From positions 1 through 26,493 of the forward strand of contig JAEDGF010000023.1 of assembly GCA_016297645.1 (NCBI GenBank): a stretch of DNA of 26,493 nt. Reading direction: 5' to 3'. The notes under the pieces were generated by a model. The model was given only the letters and a program-made list of their open reading frames with translations. It ran no database searches and had not been told where the DNA came from. How positions within the stretch are numbered: the stretch's first letter is position 1; each line of letters opens with the position of its first letter. The translations under genes were made by a program, and so were the position numbers. Positions 14,321 through 22,096 of this stretch are shown here, in pieces. Source of the DNA: Clostridiaceae bacterium. GTDB taxonomy: Bacteria; Bacillota; Clostridia; Oscillospirales; Acutalibacteraceae.

Positions 14321-15694
14321 ATGGGAAAAATAAAATTCTACGCTGCCATGCTCGCGGCGAAGCTCGCGTACCTTGCGCTGAAAATGCTCGGACGCAACGC
14401 GACATATCTGCCCGGGGAGATAGCGGTTCACATCTGCCCGGATTTTATCGGGTATCTTAAAAAGCCCGAAACGGTCATTTGCGTGACCGGCACAAACGGC
14501 AAGACGACTACCTCGAATCTTCTCAATTCCGTGCTTACCGAGTGCGGATACGATGTATTGAATAATTCGCTCGGATCGAATGTCCACGGCGGAATTGCGA
14601 GCGCGCTTCTGTGCAATTCCACTTTTTCAGGAAAACCGAAAAAGCAGCTTGCGGTGCTTGAAGTGGACGAACGCAGCTCTCTTCTTGTGTATAAGCACCT
14701 TACGCCCGACTATCTTGTTATAAACAATATTATGCGCGACTCCATTAAGAGAAACGCCCATACGGAGTTTATCTCATATATTCTCAATACCGCCGTGCCT
14801 GCCGAAACGAAGGTCATTCTCAATGCCGACGATATAATCTGTGCGTCGCTCGTTGAGCAGTGTAAGAACCGGACTTATTTCGGTGTGGACGCGGAGGCTC
14901 CCGACACCGCCGAGCTGCCGTTCGTACGCGACATTGTATACTGTCCGAAATGCGGCGGCGAGCTGAAATACGACTATATCAGGTTCAATCATATCGGGCG
15001 CTGCAAGTGCGAAAAATGCGGCTGGGGAAGTCCGGCGCGCGATTTCACCGTGACGGAGATCGACCGTGAAAACAGCACCTTTACCGTTACGGGCGAGGGC
15101 AAAAAAACGGTTCTGCGCCTTGTCAACGACAATATTGTCAATGTTTTCAACTGCTGCGGCGCGTTTGCGCTCCTGACCCGCTTCGGACTTTCCGCCGAGC
15201 AGATAAAGGGCGCGTTCGAAAAGCTGGAAATCGTCAGGACTCGTCTTGAAACGGTAAGCGTTAAAGATGTAAATATCACGATGCTGCTTGCAAAGGGACA
15301 GAACCCCGTTGCGACAACGCGCTGCTTTGCGTATGCCGCCGGTGCCGAGTATGAAAACAAGAGCGTACTTCTTATGAACGACGACAAAGAGGACAACATA
15401 AATAACTCGGAGAACACCTGCTGGCTTTACGACTGCGATTTCTCGTATTTCTCCGATGAGAGCGTCGCGGAGCTTATCATTGCGGGTCCCCGTTCGAAGG
15501 ACACATACCTGCGTGCGCTTATCGCCGGTGTGGACGCTTCCAAAATCAAGATTTGCGACAAAACGCGTGACGGAGCGCTGCTTGTGGACTTCAAAAAGAG
15601 CAAGGAAGTTTTTGTCCTGTACGACAACTACCGTATGGACGACGCGGAGGCGGTGAAAAAGACGCTTGTTTCGCGTATCGAAAACGAAGAATGA
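14321..15694 (+). CDS. murT: MurT-like Mur ligase (lipid II isoglutaminyl synthase subunit family), divergent
   Basis: This 457-aa protein has the MurT layout: an N-terminal Mur-ligase ATPase core with the P-loop GTNGKTTT (57-64), a four-cysteine zinc ribbon inserted in the core (C208, C211, C230, C233), and a C-terminal DUF1727-type domain. With GatD, MurT amidates the D-glutamate of lipid II stem peptides using ammonia from glutamine. LLMNDDKEDN and the following CWLYDCDF (367-374, with D371 as the candidate catalytic aspartate) align with the LNDNxADGxDxSWxWD block of the family, but the ADG and DxSW parts are changed. LAKGQNPVATTR replaces the usual LAKNPxGxNE-type block. AAGGAAG precedes the ATG. 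The family call is firm, but orthology to the lipid II enzyme is less so. Confidence 0.8.
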   Translation: MGKIKFYAAMLAAKLAYLALKMLGRNATYLPGEIAVHICPDFIGYLKKPETVICVTGTNGKTTTSNLLNSVLTECGYDVLNNSLGSNVHGGIASALLCNSTFSGKPKKQLAVLEVDERSSLLVYKHLTPDYLVINNIMRDSIKRNAHTEFISYILNTAVPAETKVILNADDIICASLVEQCKNRTYFGVDAEAPDTAELPFVRDIVYCPKCGGELKYDYIRFNHIGRCKCEKCGWGSPARDFTVTEIDRENSTFTVTGEGKKTVLRLVNDNIVNVFNCCGAFALLTRFGLSAEQIKGAFEKLEIVRTRLETVSVKDVNITMLLAKGQNPVATTRCFAYAAGAEYENKSVLLMNDDKEDNINNSENTCWLYDCDFSYFSDESVAELIIAGPRSKDTYLRALIAGVDASKIKICDKTRDGALLVDFKKSKEVFVLYDNYRMDDAEAVKKTLVSRIENEE

Positions 15695-15710
15695 AAGGCG
15701 GCGACGGAAA

Positions 15711-16418
15711 ATGACTGTTGAAGTATTGTTCAGGGAGGTCTGCAACCTCAATGCAGACGGGCAGAACAGCGTTTATTTGCAGCAGAGTATGCCCGACGCG
15801 GAATTTATATACACATCGATTCACGATGAACCGTATTTTAAGGATAACGAACCGGACATAATCATGATGGGACACATGAGCGAATCCTTTCAGCGCGAGG
15901 TGATAAAAAAACTCATGCCGCTCAAAGGCCGCATAGAGGAGCTTATCGATGAAGGAAGGGTCTTTCTGATGACCGGCAACGCCTGCGAGGTCTTTTGCCG
16001 GCACATATCGTATGTTACCGAAAAAATCGAAACGGACGCGCTCGGCATTTTTCCGCTTGACGCAAAATGCGATCTGTTCAAAAGATACAACGGAAAGCTC
16101 CTTGCGGATTTCGAGGGGATAAAGCTCGTCGGCTTCAAGTCGCAGTTCAGCTTCCTGTTCGGCGACAATTCTTCGTTCGCGTTTGCAAAATGCCTTCGCG
16201 GAGCGGGGATAAACAAAGAGAGCTCCTTTGAGGGAATGCGCCGCAATAACTTCTTCGGCACACACCTTTCGGGTCCCATTCTGCCGCTTAATCCGCTGTT
16301 TACGGAGTATATAATGCGCCTTGCGGGCTGCCCGGGTGAAGCCGCATTCAGGGACGCGGCGATGGCGGCGTACGAGCAGCACATAAAGGAATTTGAGGAC
16401 CCGGCGGTAAAATTCTGA
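15711..16418 (+). CDS. gatD: GatD-like class I glutamine amidotransferase, divergent
   Basis: This 235-aa protein is the expected glutaminase partner of the MurT-like protein and lies 16 nt after it. It has the cobB/CobQ-like class I amidotransferase fold. TGNACEVF (88-95) holds the candidate nucleophile C92 and GTHLSGPILPLNP (183-195) holds the histidine H185, matching the GTxLHGPxLPxNP block of GatD. The usual CGG after the nucleophile is CEV here, and the GFENHGGRT block is replaced by a Phe/Ser-rich segment (about 141-153). The pair may therefore be a paralog with a changed acceptor or ammonia channel. The ATG at 15711 is used because AAGGCGG lies about 10 nt upstream. No signal peptide is present. 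Confidence 0.75.
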   Translation: MTVEVLFREVCNLNADGQNSVYLQQSMPDAEFIYTSIHDEPYFKDNEPDIIMMGHMSESFQREVIKKLMPLKGRIEELIDEGRVFLMTGNACEVFCRHISYVTEKIETDALGIFPLDAKCDLFKRYNGKLLADFEGIKLVGFKSQFSFLFGDNSSFAFAKCLRGAGINKESSFEGMRRNNFFGTHLSGPILPLNPLFTEYIMRLAGCPGEAAFRDAAMAAYEQHIKEFEDPAVKF

Positions 16419-16430
16419 AACACAAAGCGA

Positions 16431-16469
16431 AGCCCGTCACCCGCGAAGCAAAGCGGCAAAAAACGGGCT
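16431..16469. other. Nested hairpin between gatD and pepF, no T-run
   Basis: AGCCCGT (16431-16437) pairs perfectly with ACGGGCT (16463-16469), and CCGC (16441-16444) pairs with GCGG (16453-16456) inside. No T-run follows on either side, so it is not a typical intrinsic terminator; a Rho-independent stop is therefore unproven, and mRNA-end stabilisation is an alternative. Confidence 0.35.
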
Positions 16470-16558
16470 GCCGCGGATACGAACAGCAGCTTTGACCGCG
16501 CACGCGCTGTGTCGGTGAGAGATAAAAAAAGAGCTTTAATTTGAAAGGACGGTATATT

Positions 16559-18253
16559 ATGAAGTTTTCTCAAATGAAATACAAGCGACCGGATGCCGAA
16601 AAGATAAAGGCGACACTTATCTCCATGACCGAACGCCTTAAAAACGCCGAAAATTACGGCGAAGCCAAGAAGGTCTTTCTTGAAAACGAAAAGTTCACAA
16701 AGCATATTCTGACCATGCAAACGCTGTCGAGCATTCGTAATTCCATAGACACGCGCGACGCTTTCTACGACAAAGAGGAAAAATTCTGGAACAATATGCT
16801 TCCTCTGGTGCAGGAGGTTGCGCAGCAGTGGACAAAGACGCTGCTCGCCAGTCCGTTCAGAGCGGATTTTGAAAAAGAGTACGGCGAAATAATGTTTTCA
16901 AACGCCGAAATGGAGCTTAAAACCTTTTCGCCCTCGATAATTCCGGAGTTGCAGAAGGAAAACGACCTTATACAGGAATACGAAACTCTGCTCGCTTCGG
17001 CACAGATAAAATTCGGTGGCAATTCGTATACGCTTGCTCAGCTTTTTCCGTTCAAAAACGATGAAAACGACGATGTCCGCCGCGCCGCATGGACGGTAGA
17101 GGGCAGATGGTACGCCGAAAACAGCGCGGAGCTTGACCGCCTTTACGACGACCTTGTCGTTTTGCGTGATATAATGGGAAAAAGACTCGGCTACAAAGAT
17201 TATACTCAGCTCGGGTATTACCGTATGTGCCGCAATTCTTACACAAAAGTGGATATCGAAAAATTCCGCGAGGCGGTGGTGAAGTACCTTGTCCCCGTCG
17301 CGGACAGAATATACAGAAACCGTGCAAAATCACTCGGAGTGGGTTATCCCCTGAGCTATGCGGACTCCTCCCTTGTGTTCCGTTCGGGCAATCCCCGTCC
17401 GCTCGGGACTGCGGACGATATTCTCAAAGCCGGCATGAAATTTTACGGAGAGCTTTCGAAGGAAACCGCCGAGTTTTTCAAAACCATGCTCGACGACGAG
17501 CTGCTCGATGTCCTTGCAAAAGAGGGCAAGCGCGCAGGCGGCTACTGCACGACGATCTACGACTATGAAGTCCCGTTTATCTTTGCAAACTTCAACGGAA
17601 CTGCGGACGATGTCGAAACCGTGACCCACGAAGCCGGACACGCCTTTGCCGACTGGTACAACCGCAAGCGCGTTCCGATAAGCACCATTTGGCCCACTCT
17701 CGAAGCGTGCGAGGTGCATTCGATGAGTATGGAGTTCTTCGCGTGGAATTGGAGCGAGGAGTTTTTCGGCAAGGATTCGGAAAAATTCAAGTATGCGCAC
17801 CTGTCGGACGCGCTGACATTTATTCCGTACGGCACTCTTGTCGATCACTTCCAGCATATTGTTTACGAGGATTCAGAGATGACTCCCGACGAACGGCACG
17901 AGGTGTGGCAGTCGCTTCAAGAAATATATATGCCGTGGATGCGGCTTGACGGCGATATCCCGTTCTATGCCGAGGGCAAGGCGTGGCAGCGCCAGCACCA
18001 TATTTATTCATCGCCGTTCTACTATATTGATTACTGCCTTGCGCAGACGGTCGCGCTGCAATTCTGGACAATGATACAGAAGGATATAAAGGACGCGTGG
18101 AGTCACTACATGGCGTACACCGAACAGGGCGGCAGCAAGGTTTTTACGGAGCTGCTTAAAAATGCCGGACTCAAAAGCCCGTTTGACAGCGAGTGTTTGA
18201 GAGAGGTATGCGAGGAAGCCGAGAGGTGGCTTGCCGAGCATACGCCGCTCTGA
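16559..18253 (+). CDS. pepF: Oligoendopeptidase F, M3 metallopeptidase
   Basis: The 564-aa protein is a cytoplasmic zinc endopeptidase that would cut short imported peptides. The helical N-terminal half (about 1-200) is followed by the catalytic part with THEAGHAF (356-363), whose HEAGH holds two zinc-ligand histidines (H357 and H361) and E358 as catalytic base. ACEVHSMSMEF (383-393) gives the third ligand E385. The C-terminal helical part contains the conserved YYIDYCLAQ block typical of M3B peptidases. Length is normal for the PepF family (about 560-600 aa). AAAGGAC (16544-16550) lies 8 nt before the ATG at 16559. No clear promoter was found upstream. It is a single gene followed by a two-way terminator. 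Confidence 0.93.
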   Translation: MKFSQMKYKRPDAEKIKATLISMTERLKNAENYGEAKKVFLENEKFTKHILTMQTLSSIRNSIDTRDAFYDKEEKFWNNMLPLVQEVAQQWTKTLLASPFRADFEKEYGEIMFSNAEMELKTFSPSIIPELQKENDLIQEYETLLASAQIKFGGNSYTLAQLFPFKNDENDDVRRAAWTVEGRWYAENSAELDRLYDDLVVLRDIMGKRLGYKDYTQLGYYRMCRNSYTKVDIEKFREAVVKYLVPVADRIYRNRAKSLGVGYPLSYADSSLVFRSGNPRPLGTADDILKAGMKFYGELSKETAEFFKTMLDDELLDVLAKEGKRAGGYCTTIYDYEVPFIFANFNGTADDVETVTHEAGHAFADWYNRKRVPISTIWPTLEACEVHSMSMEFFAWNWSEEFFGKDSEKFKYAHLSDALTFIPYGTLVDHFQHIVYEDSEMTPDERHEVWQSLQEIYMPWMRLDGDIPFYAEGKAWQRQHHIYSSPFYYIDYCLAQTVALQFWTMIQKDIKDAWSHYMAYTEQGGSKVFTELLKNAGLKSPFDSECLREVCEEAERWLAEHTPL

Positions 18254-18323
18254 GCGATGAGGCAAGAAAAAAAAGCGTAAGCCGCATAAGGATAAGAGAG
18301 AAACCGTTACTTTTTAATTTAGT

Positions 18324-18380
18324 ACACAAAAAAAGCGCATTCTCCGGAATACCCGGAAGGGTGCGCTTTTGTGTTTTTTG
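18324..18380. terminator. Two-way terminator between pepF and ttcA
   Basis: ACACAAAAAAAGCGCA (from 18324) pairs with TGCGCTTTTGTGT (18362-18374) and CCGG/CCGG lies in the inner stem (18344-18356). A T6 run follows on plus and an A7 run precedes, giving T on minus. It serves the convergent ends of pepF and the ttcA-like gene. Confidence 0.85.
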
Positions 18381-18419
18381 CACGGTGCAGGGCGGTTCCG
18401 CTCCGCGTATTTTTCAGTG

Positions 18420-19574
18420 TCAGACGGTTTCGCCGTCGTACTCCGGGGGTGTGTCGTAGGTGTCGAGAAAGCTGTGCTTTATCCCGTGCTGCTTATAGGT
18501 CAGAACGGTGTCGATATTTACATTCTCCATGCTTCTGAAAATACACATCTCGACATCGGGGTTCGTCTTTTTGAGTTCCCTGATAAGCTCCTTCGTTTCC
18601 TGCCGTTTGGAGTGGTTTTCGCCGTTGTTGCAGGTGGTGCAGGTGTCCGTAAAACGGCAGGCACATTGAATAAAATGCAGGTCGTTGTAGTCGCGCCACG
18701 CCTTTATGTCGTCCTCGCGGACAAGATACAACGGGCGGATAAGCTCCATTCCCTCGTAGTTTGTCGAGTGGAGCTTCGGCATCATTGTCTGTATCTGCGC
18801 TCCGTGGAGCATTCCCATGAGCGTTGTTTCTATAACATCGTCGAAGTGGTGACCGAGCGCTATTTTGTTGCAGCCGAGCTGCTTTGCGAAGGTGTAGAGC
18901 CAGCCTCGGCGCATTCTCGCACACAGATAGCACGGCGATTTCGTTACATTATATACGGACGCGAAAATGTCCGTTTCGAAAATCTCTATCGGGACACCGA
19001 GGAGCTTTGCGTTTGCTTCTATCAGTTTGCGGTTTTCCTCATTATATCCGGGATCCATGACGAGATATTTCACTTCGAAATTTACTTCGCTGTGGCGCTT
19101 TAATTCCTGAAAGAGCTTTGCCATGAGCATTGAGTCCTTGCCGCCGGAGATGCACACCGCGACTCTGTCGCCTTCGTTTACGAGCTTATAGAGTTTAAGC
19201 GCCTTTGTAAACGGCTTCATAAGGCGGTCGCGGAATTTTTTGCGAAGGCTCTGTTCGACCTCCGCTTTTTTCAGCTCAGCGTTCTGCTTCTTCATCTCCG
19301 CACGCAGCCACGCGGCATAGCCGCCCTTGATGCCGCACGCGTTGTAGCCCATGCCGCACAGTGCGTCGGCGGTGTCCTCGCTCTTAAAGCCGCGCGCGCA
19401 GTACACGATGACCCGCTTGTCCTTTTCGTCCGGAGGCGACGCGAGAAGCTCCGCTGCGGCGATATTTACCGCGCCGGGGAGGCACCCGTGAGCGTATTCG
19501 TCCGCGCTGCGCAGGTCAAATACATTTATATTCTCTTGTTGGAGCGAATTGAATTCATCCGGTGTAATATTCAT
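18420..19574 (-). CDS. Rhodanese-TtcA fusion, probable tRNA thiolation enzyme
   Basis: The 384-aa protein joins an N-terminal rhodanese domain (about 1-93, active-site loop CARGFKS with C59) to an ATP-pyrophosphatase of the TtcA family. The PP-loop SGGKDS is at 143-148, CYLCARMRRGWLYT (215-228) is the first CxxC of TtcA, and HHFDDVIETTLMGML (242-256) is a typical motif. The second cysteine group is CACRFTDTCTTC (304-315), with four cysteines, instead of the usual PCxxCGSQ. TtcA makes 2-thiocytidine at position 32 of tRNAs using an iron-sulfur cluster, and here the rhodanese may hand on sulfur directly. The start is ATG at 19574 with GGAG 7 nt upstream; the frame stays open further upstream inside folD, but that part is out of frame with folD. 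Likely folD-ttcA operon, 14 nt apart. Confidence 0.85.
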   Translation of the reverse strand: MNITPDEFNSLQQENINVFDLRSADEYAHGCLPGAVNIAAAELLASPPDEKDKRVIVYCARGFKSEDTADALCGMGYNACGIKGGYAAWLRAEMKKQNAELKKAEVEQSLRKKFRDRLMKPFTKALKLYKLVNEGDRVAVCISGGKDSMLMAKLFQELKRHSEVNFEVKYLVMDPGYNEENRKLIEANAKLLGVPIEIFETDIFASVYNVTKSPCYLCARMRRGWLYTFAKQLGCNKIALGHHFDDVIETTLMGMLHGAQIQTMMPKLHSTNYEGMELIRPLYLVREDDIKAWRDYNDLHFIQCACRFTDTCTTCNNGENHSKRQETKELIRELKKTNPDVEMCIFRSMENVNIDTVLTYKQHGIKHSFLDTYDTPPEYDGETV

Positions 19575-19588
19575 GTCTTTCTCCGTTT

Positions 19589-20446
19589 TTATTTTTCGGC
19601 AAAGCGCTTTTCGAACGCTTTCACGGTGTTTTTCATAAGTATTGTCACGGTCATGGGTCCCACTCCGCCGGGGACGGGCGTTATCGCGCTGCATTTCGGT
19701 GCGGCGTTTTCGAAATCGACATCGCCGCACAGCTTTCCGTCCTCGCTGCGGTTTATTCCCACATCGATTACGGCTGCTCCCTCTTTTATCATGTCCGCGG
19801 TTATGAATTTCGGTCTGCCGACAGCGGCTATAAGAATATCTGCACGCCGTGTTTCCTCGGCAAGATCTTTTGTGTGCGAGTGGCAGACGGTTACTGTCGC
19901 ATTTTCGCGCAGCATTAAAAGCGCCGCAGGCTTGCCGACTATGTTGCTGCGTCCGACTACTACGCAGTGCTTGCCCGAAACGGGTATGCTGTATGCGTGC
20001 AGCATTTCGATAATGCCTGCCGGAGTACACGGCAAAAACGAGTCCTTGCCCGACAGGAGATTCCCGAGCGACACGGGCGAAAAGCCGTCCACATCCTTTT
20101 CCGGAGCGATGGTGTCCGTTATTTTCTCCTCGCTTATGTGACAGGGGAGCGGCAGCTGGCACAAAATACCGTCAACTCCTTCGTCGGCATTCAGGGCGTT
20201 CACCGTTTTGATGAGCTGCTCTTCGCTTATATCTTCGTTAAAGCTATACATTAAAGATTTTATTCCGCAGGCTTCGCACGCTCTTTCTTTGTTCCTGACA
20301 TATGTCTGCGATGCGGGGTTATTACCCACCAGAATTACCGCAAGGCACGGTCTGCGCCCGTATTTTTCTTCAAGCTCGGCGGTGTGTGCCGCAACCTCGG
20401 CGCGTAAACGCATCGAAAGACTTTTTCCGTCAATTATTTCGTACAT
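19589..20446 (-). CDS. folD: FolD, methylene-THF dehydrogenase/methenyl-THF cyclohydrolase
   Basis: The 285-aa bifunctional enzyme interconverts 5,10-methylene-, 5,10-methenyl- and 10-formyl-tetrahydrofolate in the cytoplasm. SQTYVRNKE (46-54) carries the catalytic Y49 and K53, QLPLP (97-101) is the folate-binding signature, GRSNIVGKP (165-173) is the NADP(H)-binding loop, and PVPGGVGPMT (257-266) is the family's C-terminal signature. The length is normal. The ATG at 20446 follows a GAGG-type site about 12 nt upstream. It is the first gene of an operon with the rhodanese-TtcA fusion. Confidence 0.95.
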   Translation of the reverse strand: MYEIIDGKSLSMRLRAEVAAHTAELEEKYGRRPCLAVILVGNNPASQTYVRNKERACEACGIKSLMYSFNEDISEEQLIKTVNALNADEGVDGILCQLPLPCHISEEKITDTIAPEKDVDGFSPVSLGNLLSGKDSFLPCTPAGIIEMLHAYSIPVSGKHCVVVGRSNIVGKPAALLMLRENATVTVCHSHTKDLAEETRRADILIAAVGRPKFITADMIKEGAAVIDVGINRSEDGKLCGDVDFENAAPKCSAITPVPGGVGPMTVTILMKNTVKAFEKRFAEK

Positions 20447-20501
20447 TTTTTTATTTGCCTCTTTTTCCTGTTTTTTTTTGTCCCGAAAACCGTTCCCGTA
20501 T

Positions 20502-20530
20502 ATATTAAACTATAATAATTGCATTGTCAA
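20502..20530 (-). promoter_or_regulatory. Promoter of the folD-ttcA operon
   Basis: On the minus strand, TTGACA (20530-20525) is followed by a 17-bp spacer and TAATAT (20507-20502). The leader before folD is about 50 nt. It is back to back with the livK region. Confidence 0.75.
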
Positions 20531-20628
20531 AGGCTAATAACGGGAGCGGCTTTTGTATATATTAAAAAAACTAATTGATTTTTGTAATTTTCTTCATTGA
20601 CCGGATTAAAATACTTTGCCGAACCTTA

Positions 20629-20657
20629 TTGACATGAACAAAAATCTGTGGTATTTT
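20629..20657 (+). promoter_or_regulatory. Promoter of the liv operon
   Basis: TTGACA (20629-20634, perfect), 17-bp spacer and TATTTT (20652-20657) preceded by TGG as an extended -10 element. The predicted start is near 20664. Confidence 0.75.
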
Positions 20658-20665
20658 TGTAGCAA

Positions 20666-20700
20666 GTTGAAAGTGGTATGTGAAATTTCCACAATTCAAC
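20666..20700 (+). promoter_or_regulatory. 5'-terminal hairpin in the livK leader
   Basis: GTTGAA (20666-20671) pairs with TTCAAC (20695-20700) and GTGG (20673-20676) with CCAC (20689-20692), separated by small internal loops and closed by a 12-nt loop. It would sit at the very 5' end of the liv mRNA and ends 12 nt before GGAGG. A role in mRNA stability or translation control is inferred. Confidence 0.5.
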
Positions 20701-20726
20701 ACTACAATTTTTGGAGGAACACACAA

Positions 20727-21947
20727 ATGAAAAAGTTTTCAAAAGTTTTGGCACTTGTTCTTTGCTTCGCAGTTGTAGCGTGTTTCGCTTCCTGCGGCGA
20801 TAACAGCAAAGACCCCACAAACCCCGCGACTCCTACCGAAAACGGTACCGCAGCCGGCACAGAAGGTACAAACACTTCCTTTGATTTCAGCAAGGAAGGC
20901 GAGTACTCCAAAAAGAATGATACCTATGTAATAGGTCTTACCGGACCCCTTACCGGTTCTGCTTCCCAGTACGGCATCTCCGTTCAGCGCGGCGCTCAGA
21001 TTGCCGTTGACGAGATCAATGCGGCAGGCGGACTCAACGGTGTTAAGTTCTCGCTTAACATGAAGGACGATAAAGCAACCGCAGCGGACGCTTCCACCGG
21101 TTACGACGCTCTTTATGAAGAGGGTATGCAGGTTTCGCTTTGCTCCGTTACTTCCGGTTCGGCTGAATCCTTTGCTTCGAGAGCCGATGAGGACGGCGTG
21201 TTCTCGCTTACTCCCTCCGGTTCGTCCGACAAGGTTATAAACGCTTCCAAGTATGCTTTCCGTGTATGCTTCGGTGACCCCGATCAGGGTACACTTGCTG
21301 CCGAGGAGCTTGCAAAGAACTACAACAACATCGGCGTTATCTATGATAACTCCGACGCTTATTCACAGGGCATTTACGAAGCCTTCAAGGCCGAGATGGC
21401 TAAGCTCGGCAAATCCTACAAAGAGCAGACCTTTGACGCTGAAAATAAGCGTGACTTCTCAACTCAGGCAGAGGCTCTTAAAGATTGCGACGTTATCTTC
21501 CTTCCCATCTACTACACCGAGGCAGGTCTTATAGCAAAGGCTTGCGCAGCAAAGGGCTGCACCGCTCTTCTTTTCGGCTGCGACGGTCTTGACGGTGTTA
21601 AGGAGCAGATAGACTCCACCGTTACCGCTAAGATCAAGTACATCACTCCCTTCGATGTAAACAGCACAGACACAAAGGTTAAGACCTTCGTTGATGAGTT
21701 CAAAGCAAAATACAGCGATACTCCCGACCAGTTCGCGGCAGACGCTTATGACGGCGTATACATCATCTTCAACGCTATGAAGACCGCGGGCGTAAACAAT
21801 GTCAAGGTCGATCCCGCAGTTCTCGGCGACGCTCTTATCTCCGTAGTCGCTTCCAAGGACTTCTCCTTCACAGGTGTTACCGGTACTATGACATGGGATG
21901 CTTCGGGCGCTTGCTCCAAGGAGCCTGTTATCGTTGAGCTCAACTGA
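20727..21947 (+). CDS. livK: LivK-type substrate-binding lipoprotein
   Basis: This 406-aa protein is the extracellular binding component of a branched-chain amino-acid type ABC importer. The signal peptide (residues 1-22) ends in the lipobox FASC, with C23 as the lipid-anchored cysteine. It is followed by a Thr/Pro/Gly-rich linker (about 25-60). The mature part (about 66-406) is a type I periplasmic-binding fold with VIGLTGPLTGSASQYG (68-83) and RGAQIAVDEINAAGGLNG (88-105). The ATG at 20727 is chosen by GGAGG (20713-20717), 9 nt upstream, although the frame stays open further upstream. Two hairpins separate it from livH, which may let it be made in excess over the rest of the operon. The ligand could be Leu/Ile/Val or another amino acid. 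Confidence 0.92.
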   Translation: MKKFSKVLALVLCFAVVACFASCGDNSKDPTNPATPTENGTAAGTEGTNTSFDFSKEGEYSKKNDTYVIGLTGPLTGSASQYGISVQRGAQIAVDEINAAGGLNGVKFSLNMKDDKATAADASTGYDALYEEGMQVSLCSVTSGSAESFASRADEDGVFSLTPSGSSDKVINASKYAFRVCFGDPDQGTLAAEELAKNYNNIGVIYDNSDAYSQGIYEAFKAEMAKLGKSYKEQTFDAENKRDFSTQAEALKDCDVIFLPIYYTEAGLIAKACAAKGCTALLFGCDGLDGVKEQIDSTVTAKIKYITPFDVNSTDTKVKTFVDEFKAKYSDTPDQFAADAYDGVYIIFNAMKTAGVNNVKVDPAVLGDALISVVASKDFSFTGVTGTMTWDASGACSKEPVIVELN

Positions 21948-21978
21948 TAACAAAGGTCAGTAAACACAACCGTTTCCC

Positions 21979-22013
21979 GGGGGACTGCGAAAGAAAACTT
22001 TTGCAGCCCCCCC
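21979..22013 (+). other. Strong intercistronic hairpin between livK and livH
   Basis: GGGGG-A-CTGC-G-AAAG (from 21979) pairs with CTTT-T-GCAG-C-CCCCC (to 22012-22013) around an AAAA loop, with matched 1-nt mismatches. No T-run follows, so it is likely a partial stop or a 3' stabiliser for a livK mRNA. Confidence 0.6.
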
Positions 22014-22035
22014 TGTATGTACAAATCGCTTTTCT

Positions 22036-22063
22036 GCCGGTTCGGTGATTCATGCCGAACGGC
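22036..22063 (+). other. Second hairpin between livK and livH
   Basis: GCC-(G)-GTTCGG (22036-22045) pairs with CCGAAC-GGC (22055-22063), with a bulged G and a 9-nt loop. It ends 24 nt before the livH ribosome binding site region; no T-run follows. Confidence 0.45.
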
Positions 22064-22096
22064 GTAAAAAAAGCTCCCCCGAAAAGGAGATAGACT

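Noticed and set aside
19575..20162. N-terminal extension of the rhodanese-TtcA frame into folD
   Set aside because: The extension is out of frame with folD, is Arg/Ser/His-rich and lacks a start; the ATG at 19574 has a proper ribosome binding site.
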